Below are positions 25,790-34,317 of a DNA stretch of 35,000 nucleotides, piece after piece. The stretch is taken from contig CAJJBY010000007.1 of the NCBI GenBank assembly GCA_905182545.1, positions 1-35,000 of the forward strand, written 5' to 3'. This DNA comes from an uncultured Candidatus Puniceispirillum sp. (lineage in GTDB: Bacteria > Pseudomonadota > Alphaproteobacteria > Puniceispirillales > Puniceispirillaceae). The position numbers were made by a program, and so were the translations under genes. The notes under the pieces are model-generated. The model was not told the origin of the DNA, did no database searches, and saw only the letters and a list, made by a program, of their open reading frames with translations. Position 1 is the stretch's first letter. Each line of letters starts with the position of its first letter.

Positions 25790-27417
25790 CAAAAAAGCTT
25801 CTCTCGATAAGCGACCTTTCTATTTTGCTGCCAACTGGTGCTGACCGGCAGTATGCAGTTCAGGACATCGACCTTGAACTGAATACGGGTGAGACCGTTT
25901 GTGTTGTTGGTGAAAGTGGGTCAGGAAAATCACTGACGGCGCGTGCTGTTATGGGTTTGTTGCCAGCGCCACATGTGCGTGTTGGCAAGGGTGAAATTAT
26001 CTTTGGTGCTGAAGATCTAACCAAAGTCACCTATGAACGCCTTCGTGAATTGCGTGGCAGTGAAATTTCGATGATTTTCCAAGAACCCATGACTGCCTTA
26101 AATCCAGTCATGACAATTGGCGATCAAATTGATGAGATTTTTCGTTATCATGTATCAATGTCAGCCAAAGAACGGGCTGAAAAGGCCTTAAGCCTGTTGG
26201 TTGATGTTAATTTGCCTGACCCCGAAAAGATCATTGATGCCTATCCACATGAGCTTTCTGGTGGTCAAAGACAGCGCTCAATGATCGCTATGGCTCTTGC
26301 ACTTGGCCCTAAAATTCTGATTGCTGATGAGCCAACAACGGCGCTTGATGTGACAACACAAGCGCAGATTCTCAAATTAATCAGCGATATGCAAAAACGG
26401 CTTAATACCGGCGTATTATTCATAACCCACGATTTCGGTGTCGTCGCGGATATAGCCGATCGCGTTATTGTCATGCAGCATGGCAAAATTGTTGAAACCG
26501 GAACCACCAAGCAAGTTCTGCAAAAACCAAAACATCCCTATACTAAATCCCTGATTGCTGCCATCCCACGGCTAAAACCACGCAAAGCAAGATCAAGGGC
26601 GGCTGAAGTCGTGTTGAAAACCGAAGGGGTTTGCAAATCATTTGGTGGCGGCAAAAGCTTTTTTGGATTTGGAAAACCGAACCGCGAGGTCAAAGCCGTT
26701 CAAAATGTGCAAATCGAATTGCGCCGCGGCGAAACCCTTGGTGTGGTCGGCGAGAGTGGGTCAGGCAAATCCACATTGGCACGTTGTGTGATCCGACTCA
26801 TTGATAGTGATGAAGGCCAGATCAAACTTGGCGATGTTGATATCACCAAATTAAGTCGCAAGGACTTACGCCCATACAGAAAGCGCATACAGATGGTGTT
26901 TCAAGACCCGTTTGCGTCATTGAATCCACGCATCCGGGTTGGCGATATCATTTCGCAAGGCCCTATTCTACAGGGCGAAGATAAGGAAGATGCGTCCAAA
27001 CGCGCCTATGAACTTCTTGATATTGTTGGCCTTGATCGCCGATCATTTGATCGCTTCCCGCATGAATTTTCCGGTGGACAGCGCCAGCGCATCGGTATTG
27101 CAAGAGCACTATCCCTAAAGCCAGATATCTTGGTTGCCGATGAGCCAGTTTCAGCATTGGATGTTTCAATTCAAGCACAGATTCTTGAACTGCTGGATGA
27201 CATTCGTGAGCAAATGGATTTATCCATGCTGTTCATCACGCATGATTTACGTGTCGCAGCGCAGGTTTGTGATTATGTTGCCGTCATGCAATATGGAAAA
27301 ATAGTTGAAATGGGGCCAACAGCTAAATTATTCAAAGATCCAAAAGACGCTTATACAAAATCGCTTCTCGCTGCGGTTCCGGGAAAAGACTGGCATTTTG
27401 GAAAATTGAAGCCATAG
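25786..27417 (+). CDS. fused double ABC ATPase (DppD-DppF in one chain, YejF/GsiA-like)
   Basis: A 543-residue protein with two complete ABC cassettes. The first has GESGSGKS at residues ~42-49, signature LSGGQRQR, and Walker [13 protein letters not shown]. After a basic linker around 265-275 (RKARSRAAE), the second has GESGSGKS near 321-328, FSGGQRQR and ILVADEPVSALD. It powers the permease pair encoded just upstream. Unlike the ATPases of the first operon, neither half carries the cysteine-rich oligo_HPY tail, so it lacks the possible iron-sulfur site seen there. The amidase gene follows after 68 bases. Confidence 0.92.
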   Translation: MTKKLLSISDLSILLPTGADRQYAVQDIDLELNTGETVCVVGESGSGKSLTARAVMGLLPAPHVRVGKGEIIFGAEDLTKVTYERLRELRGSEISMIFQEPMTALNPVMTIGDQIDEIFRYHVSMSAKERAEKALSLLVDVNLPDPEKIIDAYPHELSGGQRQRSMIAMALALGPKILIADEPTTALDVTTQAQILKLISDMQKRLNTGVLFITHDFGVVADIADRVIVMQHGKIVETGTTKQVLQKPKHPYTKSLIAAIPRLKPRKARSRAAEVVLKTEGVCKSFGGGKSFFGFGKPNREVKAVQNVQIELRRGETLGVVGESGSGKSTLARCVIRLIDSDEGQIKLGDVDITKLSRKDLRPYRKRIQMVFQDPFASLNPRIRVGDIISQGPILQGEDKEDASKRAYELLDIVGLDRRSFDRFPHEFSGGQRQRIGIARALSLKPDILVADEPVSALDVSIQAQILELLDDIREQMDLSMLFITHDLRVAAQVCDYVAVMQYGKIVEMGPTAKLFKDPKDAYTKSLLAAVPGKDWHFGKLKP

Positions 27418-27485
27418 ACAAGTATGCACCAATAGCCTATTCTTCGCAGCCTGACCCTTACCATTATGCATTTGAGATATTTGTG

Positions 27486-28887
27486 ATGTCGAATCCCACA
27501 ATCCTTGATCCAGTGAACACAATTCATGGGCTTTATCGCAGCTACCAGAACAACAGCACCAAGCCAAGCGTTGTTGTTCAGGCCTATCTGGATGAAATAG
27601 AACGGCTAAACCCCCGTCTTGGCGCCTATCAAAACACATGGGCTGATACAGCACTGGAAATGGCGGCGGCCGCAGATAAGGCATTGGCTGCGGGATTTGC
27701 TGCAGGGCCCTTCTACGGGATGCCTTATGCCTTGAAAGATATTTTCCACGTCAGAGGGTAAGGTAACAACCTGCGGGTCGGCGGCAATGCTTGATAATAT
27801 TGCCAGCACCACCTCAACAATGGTTCAGCGGCTAAAAGCAGCTGGCGGAATTATTCTTGGTAAAACCAAAACGGTTGAATGCGCCTTTGGCGGTTGGGGA
27901 ACCAATCAGAAAATGGGAACCCCGATGAACCCGTGGGATTTGGAAACGCATCGGATTCCGGGCGGGTCATCATCGGGAACGGCGGTGGCGGTGGCGTCGG
28001 GCATGGCGCCATGCGGCATGGGTAGTGATACAGGTGGGTCAATTCGTTTGCCAGCTGCCTATTGTGGGCTTGTTGGCCTAAAGGTGACGGCGGGGCGCTT
28101 GCCCTTGCATGGGATCATGCCGCTATCACAATCGCTTGATACACCCGGGCCAATTGCCCAGACCGTGCTTGACTGCCTAATCATGTTTGATGTGCTAGAT
28201 GGCCGCGAGGGATGGAAAATCGCCCAGGATATGGATAATGGCGCTGGTTTATATGCGGTATTAAATAAGGGCGTCTCTGGATTGCGCCTTGGCAGCCTTG
28301 CCGATAGCGAGCGTAAGCAATGTTCAGAAGATATGCTTGAATCCTATGACATGGCTTTGGATCGTTTGCGAGCTATGGGGGCTGAAATTATACCATTTAA
28401 AAACCTTATATCCTACGGCGATATGGCTGATGATAACGGAATGATTACAGCGGTTGAGGCCTTTCATAATCATGGCCGTTTCTATAAAAACCCTGATTTG
28501 CCAATGGATGAAGATGTGCGCACCCGAATGCTGTCGGGAGAGCATTATCACGCCCATGATTATTTTCGTGTTTTGCAACAGCGCAAAGAAACCATGGCCG
28601 CCTTTGGTGATGCGATACGCGGTTTTGATGCGCTTGTGATGCCGAGTAGCACAAGCACTGCCCCGGCATTGACCAATGTCGATCAGGCGGTATCACCAGG
28701 CTATTTCACCCGACCTTTTAATTTTCTGGAAATGTGCGGCCTGTCGGTGCCAATTAACCTTGCAAGTGACGGCATGCCAACAAGCCTACAAATTGTTGGT
28801 AAAGCACATGATGAAGCGATGTGTCTCCGTGTTGGCGCTGCGCTTGAACAGGATTTACCGCCAATCGGCCGGCCAGATTTATCCTAA
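27486..28887 (+). pseudogene. amidase (amidase-signature family), interrupted by one frameshift
   Basis: The frame beginning ATGTCGAAT at 27486 runs through GMPYALKD, which has catalytic Lys84, and stops at TAA 27759-27761. The same protein continues one frame over (KVTTCGSAAML onward) to 28887, including GGSSSGTAVAVASG (cis-Ser), GSDTGGSIRLPAAYCG (nucleophile Ser) and the normal C-terminus. Deleting one base around 27754-27762 restores about 466 residues, the usual length for this GatA-like family. Such enzymes hydrolyse amides to an acid plus ammonia or an amine in the cytoplasm. It ends the second peptide operon and overlaps the end of the convergent DMFase-like gene by four bases. Confidence 0.85.
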
Positions 28888-31007
28888 TACCCAACAAATT
28901 TGCGAACGACATTTCTGAGTAACTTTGAAACATTATTATCGCAATTGTTCCAAGGCAAAGACCCGCAAAAGGTGATTGATCCAACTGCAAAGACCTGCCC
29001 ACCTGTATGTGTTTTAAAATAGACCATATCAGCGCGTTTCACATCAGCTTCAGGGCCGCCTGACAGATTTGTTAGATGCGTTAACATTTCTTCTGGAACA
29101 AGAATAAACCGGTTATCCTCGTCATAAGATTGCGCAAGAATGGTAATATCCTCACCGTCGTCCAGCTTTTCATCACGCCGATCAAGTTCAAATCCGGCCG
29201 CGCCATGTCCGCTAAAGCCAAAATCACCAAGTAAATCGTCATTTATGCCGTCAAACACCCAGTCCATATTTTTATCGTAGCAAACGCGTTTGTAGGGCAT
29301 GCCAACAAAATTTCCCTGTGCGGTAAAGCCAATACCAACAAGCTGCTGCGGGGGGCGTCCATTGCGCCGCCAAAGGCCACCATAACTGCCGTCAAAGGCA
29401 TTATAATATTCCCCCGGTTCAGATGCCCATGCGCGCAACCCATCTTCAGACCGCCTGATTTCAAGCAATGCCGAATCTTCAGGGTGGCGCACAATCCGCC
29501 AGTAAAATCCATTGCCGCCAAGATAAATAAGCCCACCGCCGTTTTCCCGATAATCTTTCAACGCATCAAGTGTTTCGCTGGTGTGATATTCAGGATGGCT
29601 TCCGGTTACAACAGCCTTATAGCCTGAAATTGCGGCCACCCCGTCACGGTCAAGCTCATCATCGGTAATAATGTCATAATCAATGTTCTGATTATGCAGC
29701 CATGCAATTAGATGACTATCAGCCTGAAAATGGCGAAGGCCGGAACAGGTTGCTTCACCAAAGGTCAGATAGCCAGGCCTAAGATTAAAAAGAACGCGTT
29801 TATGCGATGCGTGGCAAATGCCCGATCCGTCAGTGTGATTATTGTAGGTCGACAGCCCATAATGCCGATATTGAGACGGGTTATTTGGATAAGCCTTCCA
29901 TGCGCTGATCTTTTCAAGCCATGATGGCGCGAAATCAGGACGGGCATGATTGCCATAGATCGTATAGGTAAAAGTTGAAACCAGAACACATAAATCTGCG
30001 CGGCGCTTGCCAAGCTGTGGGCAAACAAAAAACGGCATAGCATCATAATGCCCTTCAGCCTCAATGCGCATAATATATATGCCCGAAGGCATATCGTCGG
30101 GAATCACCAATTCAAAATCACTGTCCCACTCGAAATCATAAATATCATCATCGTGAAACGATATTGCAGCATAATGATCTGGCTTATGTCGCCAGCAAAA
30201 TTCGGTTGCATCCCACCTGCGACCCGTAACCCCCCTTGTTGGGGCATTCCTCAACAAAAGATCAGGCCCGGCATTGGCCTTTACCGATAACGAAGATATG
30301 GCTTGGGCGAAATCCCACTTCGCAATCAAATCACCATCAGCCAGAATTTCGGGCGCCTCGATTTTTCCATTAAAGCAACAAGGGGCGTCACCAAAACCGG
30401 CCGCGATACGAACAGGGGCTTTCACTGAAAAGGGAAACATCTGCGCAATGTCAAATTCTTTATGACTGGCTTTGGCAATTTCAATACCGGCTTTTGACAT
30501 CGTCGTAGATTTTACATCAAACGCTACCACACCCGATGCCAACACCTTGAACTCAAGGCTGTGCCAGTGGTTGCACTTTATTGCTGCGGATGTTGAAACA
30601 GACATGCCATCAGCTAATTTCGCGGTGATTATACCCTGCGGATCAAGGGTGATTGAGACACTCCCCCACGCCAATAATGTTTGATCGACAGCCACAAGAG
30701 CCGTCGGCATGAACCATAATCTTATCTCAAGATCGGCATTGATATCGGCCTGCAGATCAATTGTGCTTTGCGCGAATGAACCGGGAGTAAACCCCTGATA
30801 ACGGGATACAAAAGACGATGGTTTAAAATAGATGCTGGCATCATTTTCAATAATACCAAGCCCGTCCGGATTCGGATCTGCCGAAACTGAACGATGCAAT
30901 GTTGCTTTAAACTCTTCGCGCGCATGGCTGGACACGAAAAATGTGACAGTCTCACCAGGCCTTGCTGACAATTTATCTGAATATCCGGCTATAAATACAT
31001 CTTGCAT
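28884..31007 (-). CDS. N,N-dimethylformamidase large (beta) subunit-like protein
   Basis: A 707-residue protein resembling the DMFase large subunit. The N-terminal third is beta-rich, with a LamG/concanavalin-like segment around residues 60-190. The C-terminal domain contains STFTYTIYGNHARPD, HYGLSTYNNHTDG, LFNLRPGYLTFGE and VTGSHPEYHT. In the characterised enzyme an unusual iron site uses two Tyr and one Glu; the best candidates here are Tyr348 or Tyr351, Tyr388 and Glu473. That enzyme splits dimethylformamide into formate and dimethylamine. No small-subunit gene is seen nearby, and the true substrate may be another amide. AGGA precedes both a GTG (31011-31013) and the ATG at 31005-31007. 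Confidence 0.85.
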   Translation of the reverse strand: MQDVFIAGYSDKLSARPGETVTFFVSSHAREEFKATLHRSVSADPNPDGLGIIENDASIYFKPSSFVSRYQGFTPGSFAQSTIDLQADINADLEIRLWFMPTALVAVDQTLLAWGSVSITLDPQGIITAKLADGMSVSTSAAIKCNHWHSLEFKVLASGVVAFDVKSTTMSKAGIEIAKASHKEFDIAQMFPFSVKAPVRIAAGFGDAPCCFNGKIEAPEILADGDLIAKWDFAQAISSLSVKANAGPDLLLRNAPTRGVTGRRWDATEFCWRHKPDHYAAISFHDDDIYDFEWDSDFELVIPDDMPSGIYIMRIEAEGHYDAMPFFVCPQLGKRRADLCVLVSTFTYTIYGNHARPDFAPSWLEKISAWKAYPNNPSQYRHYGLSTYNNHTDGSGICHASHKRVLFNLRPGYLTFGEATCSGLRHFQADSHLIAWLHNQNIDYDIITDDELDRDGVAAISGYKAVVTGSHPEYHTSETLDALKDYRENGGGLIYLGGNGFYWRIVRHPEDSALLEIRRSEDGLRAWASEPGEYYNAFDGSYGGLWRRNGRPPQQLVGIGFTAQGNFVGMPYKRVCYDKNMDWVFDGINDDLLGDFGFSGHGAAGFELDRRDEKLDDGEDITILAQSYDEDNRFILVPEEMLTHLTNLSGGPEADVKRADMVYFKTHTGGQVFAVGSITFCGSLPWNNCDNNVSKLLRNVVRKFVGY

Positions 31008-31013
31008 AAACAC

Positions 31014-31374
31014 TCAATCCTGTTTGATTGAAAAATACTAAATTTGGCTAAACGGCTGTCAGTGCCTGTCTATAATGAAACATGCACAGCGTAAATGATC
31101 AAGCCAAGCGACTAGTCAAAACAGATATGATGAATTGCTTGCTAGGTTTATCACAAGACCGAACGAGCTTAACCAACTAGGTCAAAGCAAGAGCGTCAAT
31201 TTTGGCTTGCACCAACGCTCATGAAGCGACCAAGCAGGACACTAAAGTTTTAAGACCCATCATTGCGGGAAATTGGAGTATCTGCTTTCATAGTATCAAT
31301 ATCCACACCGTCATGTTGCACCTGCTTGAATCATGTGCACACATTGACTGAAACACGTGAATAAGGAACTTAAA
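31014..31374. other. 361-base intergenic region between divergent DMFase-like and Nei-like genes
   Basis: No gene or RNA was recognised here. It should hold promoters in both directions. A short inverted repeat, TCAATC (31014-31019) and GATTGA (31026-31031), overlaps the leader of the DMFase-like gene. Near the right end lies the ribosome-binding site of the glycosylase. The sequence shows no strong -35/-10 pair that I would trust. Confidence 0.4.
31363..31367 (+). promoter_or_regulatory. ribosome-binding site that fixes a TTG start
   Basis: AAGGA lies seven bases before TTG 31375-31377, an ideal spacing. The upstream GTG at 31357 has no such site. This, with the need for proline directly after the initiator methionine, decides the start of the glycosylase. 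Confidence 0.8.
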
Positions 31375-32160
31375 TTGCCTGAAGGCCATACAATCCACAG
31401 AGCCGCCAGAGATCATCGCCGAATACTCGTTCGCCAGAAAATTATTGTTACCTCACCACAAGGTCGATTTTCTGACGGGGCATCGATTCTTAACGGAAAA
31501 ATTTGTCTGGCGGTTGAAGCATTTGGTAAGCATCTTCTCTATAAGTTCAGTAACGGGTATACACTTCATATACATTTGGGGTTATTTGGTCGAATCAGAA
31601 ACCAAAAATTGCCAATGCCAGAACCAAAGGGCTCTGTGCGTGTCCGCTTAATAGGCAAAACACACCTTATCGACATAAACGGCCCAACTATTTGCGAGAT
31701 CTTAGATCAAAAACAGGTGATGGCCTTAGTTGGCCGAATAGGACCCGATGTTCTGCGCGCTGATGCAAATCCTGACTTTGCTTACGATAAAATAGCACGA
31801 AGCCGAGCACCAATTGGTCGCCTGATCATGGATCAGTCTGTTATGGCAGGAATAGGTAACATCTATCGCTCAGAAATCCTATGGCGCCAAGCAGTCCACC
31901 CAGAAACGCCTGGCAAGGCAATTGGCCGGCAAACTTTCGACCAGATTTGGAGCGATGCCAGGACCCTACTTGCCATCGGTGTTGAACGAAATGCAATCGT
32001 TACGGTATTTGACGGGCAGTCAGCAAAAAGGGGATATCGCGAAAAATATAATATTTTTGAAAAAGCAAACTGCCCAAATTGTAAAGGTGAAATAAGACGC
32101 TTTGAGATCAGCGGCCGTCGAACATTTGTATGTGAGACCTGCCAGCCAATTGCAACATGA
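31375..32160 (+). CDS. Fpg/Nei-family DNA glycosylase (endonuclease VIII-like)
   Basis: From TTG 31375 the product has 261 residues and begins (M)PEGHTIHRAARD, so after methionine removal Pro1 (catalytic amine) and Glu2 are terminal, as this family requires. It has the helix-two-turn-helix segment MAGIGNIYRSEILW and a C-terminal four-cysteine zinc finger (Cys233-X2-Cys236 and Cys253-X2-Cys256). These enzymes remove oxidised bases from DNA and nick the strand by beta/delta elimination. PEGHTIHR is closer to Nei-type than Fpg-type proteins. A longer frame from GTG 31357 would bury the proline at position 8 and inactivate it. The gene is convergent with the gamma-glutamyltransferase gene. Confidence 0.92.
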   Translation: MPEGHTIHRAARDHRRILVRQKIIVTSPQGRFSDGASILNGKICLAVEAFGKHLLYKFSNGYTLHIHLGLFGRIRNQKLPMPEPKGSVRVRLIGKTHLIDINGPTICEILDQKQVMALVGRIGPDVLRADANPDFAYDKIARSRAPIGRLIMDQSVMAGIGNIYRSEILWRQAVHPETPGKAIGRQTFDQIWSDARTLLAIGVERNAIVTVFDGQSAKRGYREKYNIFEKANCPNCKGEIRRFEISGRRTFVCETCQPIAT

Positions 32161-32299
32161 TAAGACAAGCGATTGATGCAGAAGTTAGAATACAACCCAT
32201 TGAATTTAAGTGTAAGTGATAAATATTGCTGTAACAGCCTGACACTCGCCCCCGACACGCGGATTTTGCTGCAAAACAATAAGCTATGCCTGCTCATAG

Positions 32300-34012
32300 T
32301 CATTGGCCCAACGCTATACCTTCGCGTCGTGGATCAGCCCCCCCAGCAAGACCATCTTTTGCGATTGAAATCGCATGGAGACCAGAGTTTAAGGCACGCA
32401 ATTTGACCTTGTAACCAAGTGCTTCCATAGGCTCTACCATTTTTTCGAGCGAAGTATTCTTTTCAAGGTCAAAGGTTCCAAAACGGTTAACCGCATGAGG
32501 AATAGATACGGCAGCTTGTACATTCATACCCCAATCTACATGCGCAACGATCGCTTCTGCCACATAACCGATTATTCGCGACCCACCCGGCGAACCAATA
32601 ACCAAAGTTGGCAGTCCACCTTTAAGCACAATTGTTGGAGACATTGAAGATCGGGGACGCTTTCCTGGCTCAACTCGATTAGCAATAGGCACCCCGTCAC
32701 TGTGGGAACTAAAAGAGAAGTCAGTTAACTCATTGTTGAGCAAAAACCCATTGGTCATCAGACGGGACCCAAACCCATTTTCAATTGTAGTAGTCATCGA
32801 CAAAGCATTTCCATAGCTATCCACAATTGAAATGTGCGAAGTTGAGGGCAATTCTAAACTCACATCATCCGCCCACAGCGATGCATGCGAATATTCCGGA
32901 TTACCCGGCAAGACATCAGTCAAAGCTCTCGAGCCCGTAAGTAACTTGGCACGTTCAGATAAATAATCAGCTGAAACAAGACCTTTAGTGGGCATAGCCA
33001 CAAAATCGCTGTCAGCCATATAGCGTCCACGATCAGCAAAAGCTAGACGCGAAGCATCGCCGATAAGCCTCAAAGTTTGCGGGTCATTCTTAGAACCCAC
33101 TGGAAAGTGGTCTAATAAACCTAATATTTGGCCAACGGTCAAAGCTCCAGACGATGGTGGCCCCATTCCACAGACTTGATGCCCTCGAAATGGAGTACAA
33201 ACAGCAGGGCGTTCTTTCACCTTGTATGTATCCAGATCCGTGAGGCTAATCACACCCGGGTTACTTTTTGCACCTCTAACAGTATCTACAATCGCTTGGG
33301 CGATATCCCCTGAGTAGATAACCTGAGCGCCCTCAGTGGACATTTGGCGCATGACATCAGCATATTCTGCATTGGTCAGCCTACTTCCTTCCACCAGAGC
33401 TTCCCCGCCCCGAAAAAAATAAGCTGCTGTATCAGAGAACTGCCTCAATCGATCAGCGTCACCGGCCACCAAAGCAGCAAGCCGAGGAGAAACCGGGAAG
33501 CCGCTTTCCGCCAAATCAATAGCTTCAGCAAATAAACCGCTCCACGCCTTTTGCCCCCATCTTTTATGCGCAGCTTCCATCAAGGCGGGCGTGCCTGGCA
33601 CTCCAACTGATCGGCCACCAACGACCGCATCCCAAAATCTTAGTCGCTCGCCATTTGTATTTTGAAACAGTTGTGGTGTGGCAGCCATCGGAGCAGTTTC
33701 ACGTCCATCTAATGTTGTTAGTTTCCCGGTGGTAGCGTCAAACCATACGAGGAAAGCCCCACCACCAATACCAGAGCTCTGTGGCTCAACCAAACCGAGG
33801 ACTGCCTGCACAGCCACCATTGCGTCAGCTGCTGTACCCCCCTCTTTCAGAACGCGAGCACCTGCAGTTGCAGCGTGGGGATTGGCTACGGCAACCATCC
33901 AATTTTTTGCTAAAATCGGTTCGCCCCTAGCCTTCGCCGCAAGCGAGTCTGCCACATCTGGCGAGAGAGCTTCAAACTTTATTGCCAAGGCTGTTTCTGC
34001 TTCAGGTAACAC
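32300..34012 (-). CDS. ggt: gamma-glutamyltransferase / glutathione hydrolase
   Basis: A 570-residue frame matching GGT: EGGTAADAMVA and SSGIGGGAFLVW in the large-subunit part, the self-cleavage site with nucleophile Thr391 in LPSTSHISIVD, then NEMTDFS-like NNELTDFSF, GKRPRSSMSPTIV and SPGGSRI in the small subunit. GGT precursors cut themselves before the Thr and hydrolyse glutathione or other gamma-glutamyl amides, normally in the periplasm. The frame's start (GTG 34012) gives no signal peptide. Upstream, another frame from ATG 34093-34095 (MKNFFSTIMVSLN) looks like one and would join through a one-base shift near 34048-34052, so the real gene probably spans 32300-34095. Confidence 0.88.
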   Translation of the reverse strand: MLPEAETALAIKFEALSPDVADSLAAKARGEPILAKNWMVAVANPHAATAGARVLKEGGTAADAMVAVQAVLGLVEPQSSGIGGGAFLVWFDATTGKLTTLDGRETAPMAATPQLFQNTNGERLRFWDAVVGGRSVGVPGTPALMEAAHKRWGQKAWSGLFAEAIDLAESGFPVSPRLAALVAGDADRLRQFSDTAAYFFRGGEALVEGSRLTNAEYADVMRQMSTEGAQVIYSGDIAQAIVDTVRGAKSNPGVISLTDLDTYKVKERPAVCTPFRGHQVCGMGPPSSGALTVGQILGLLDHFPVGSKNDPQTLRLIGDASRLAFADRGRYMADSDFVAMPTKGLVSADYLSERAKLLTGSRALTDVLPGNPEYSHASLWADDVSLELPSTSHISIVDSYGNALSMTTTIENGFGSRLMTNGFLLNNELTDFSFSSHSDGVPIANRVEPGKRPRSSMSPTIVLKGGLPTLVIGSPGGSRIIGYVAEAIVAHVDWGMNVQAAVSIPHAVNRFGTFDLEKNTSLEKMVEPMEALGYKVKLRALNSGLHAISIAKDGLAGGADPRREGIALGQ

Positions 34013-34183
34013 TTCATCTGAGATCTGCTGCGCGTGCTCAGAGATCTAAAAGAAGCGTTAAGGCTAACCATAATTGTGGAAAAAAAGTTTTTCATCAATT
34101 GCTACCCACTCCAAGATTTGCAATTCAGGTCTCAAATAAGCACAACTCGAACATCAAAGAAATAGTGGGTAAAAAAATATTCC

Positions 34184-34300
34184 ATGCTTATGGCAATTGC
34201 CAACTGGTCTCTAAAAGACACCACTGGCGGTTTTCTGGGACTTTTTTCTGTTGGCGCTATGGTGGCGCTATGGGCCGTTTACTTTGAAAGTGGACTATGA
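34184..34300 (+). CDS. possible 38-residue single-span membrane peptide
   Basis: An ATG frame, antisense to neighbouring genes, lies wholly in the gap between the GGT and DUF1501 genes. It encodes a short polar start (MLMAIANWSLKDTT) and one hydrophobic stretch (GFLGLFSVGAMVALWAVYF), then ends at TGA. The ribosome-binding site is poor (GTGGG about 15 bases upstream). It may be a real small membrane protein, the tail of a lost gene, or chance. It contains an 11-base tandem repeat. Confidence 0.22.
   Translation: MLMAIANWSLKDTTGGFLGLFSVGAMVALWAVYFESGL
34252..34273. repeat. 11-bp tandem duplication
   Basis: TGGCGCTATGG is present twice in direct succession (34252-34262 and 34263-34273). Eleven is not a multiple of three, so a loss or gain of one copy would shift any frame through it. 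It lies in the GGT-DUF1501 gap. Confidence 0.7.
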
Positions 34301-34317
34301 ATTGGAGCGCAATAAAA

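Noticed and set aside
33678-34287. Plus-strand frames opposite the 5' part of the GGT gene
   Set aside because: They mirror conserved GGT coding sequence in antisense; only the short separate frame at 34184-34300 lies outside it.
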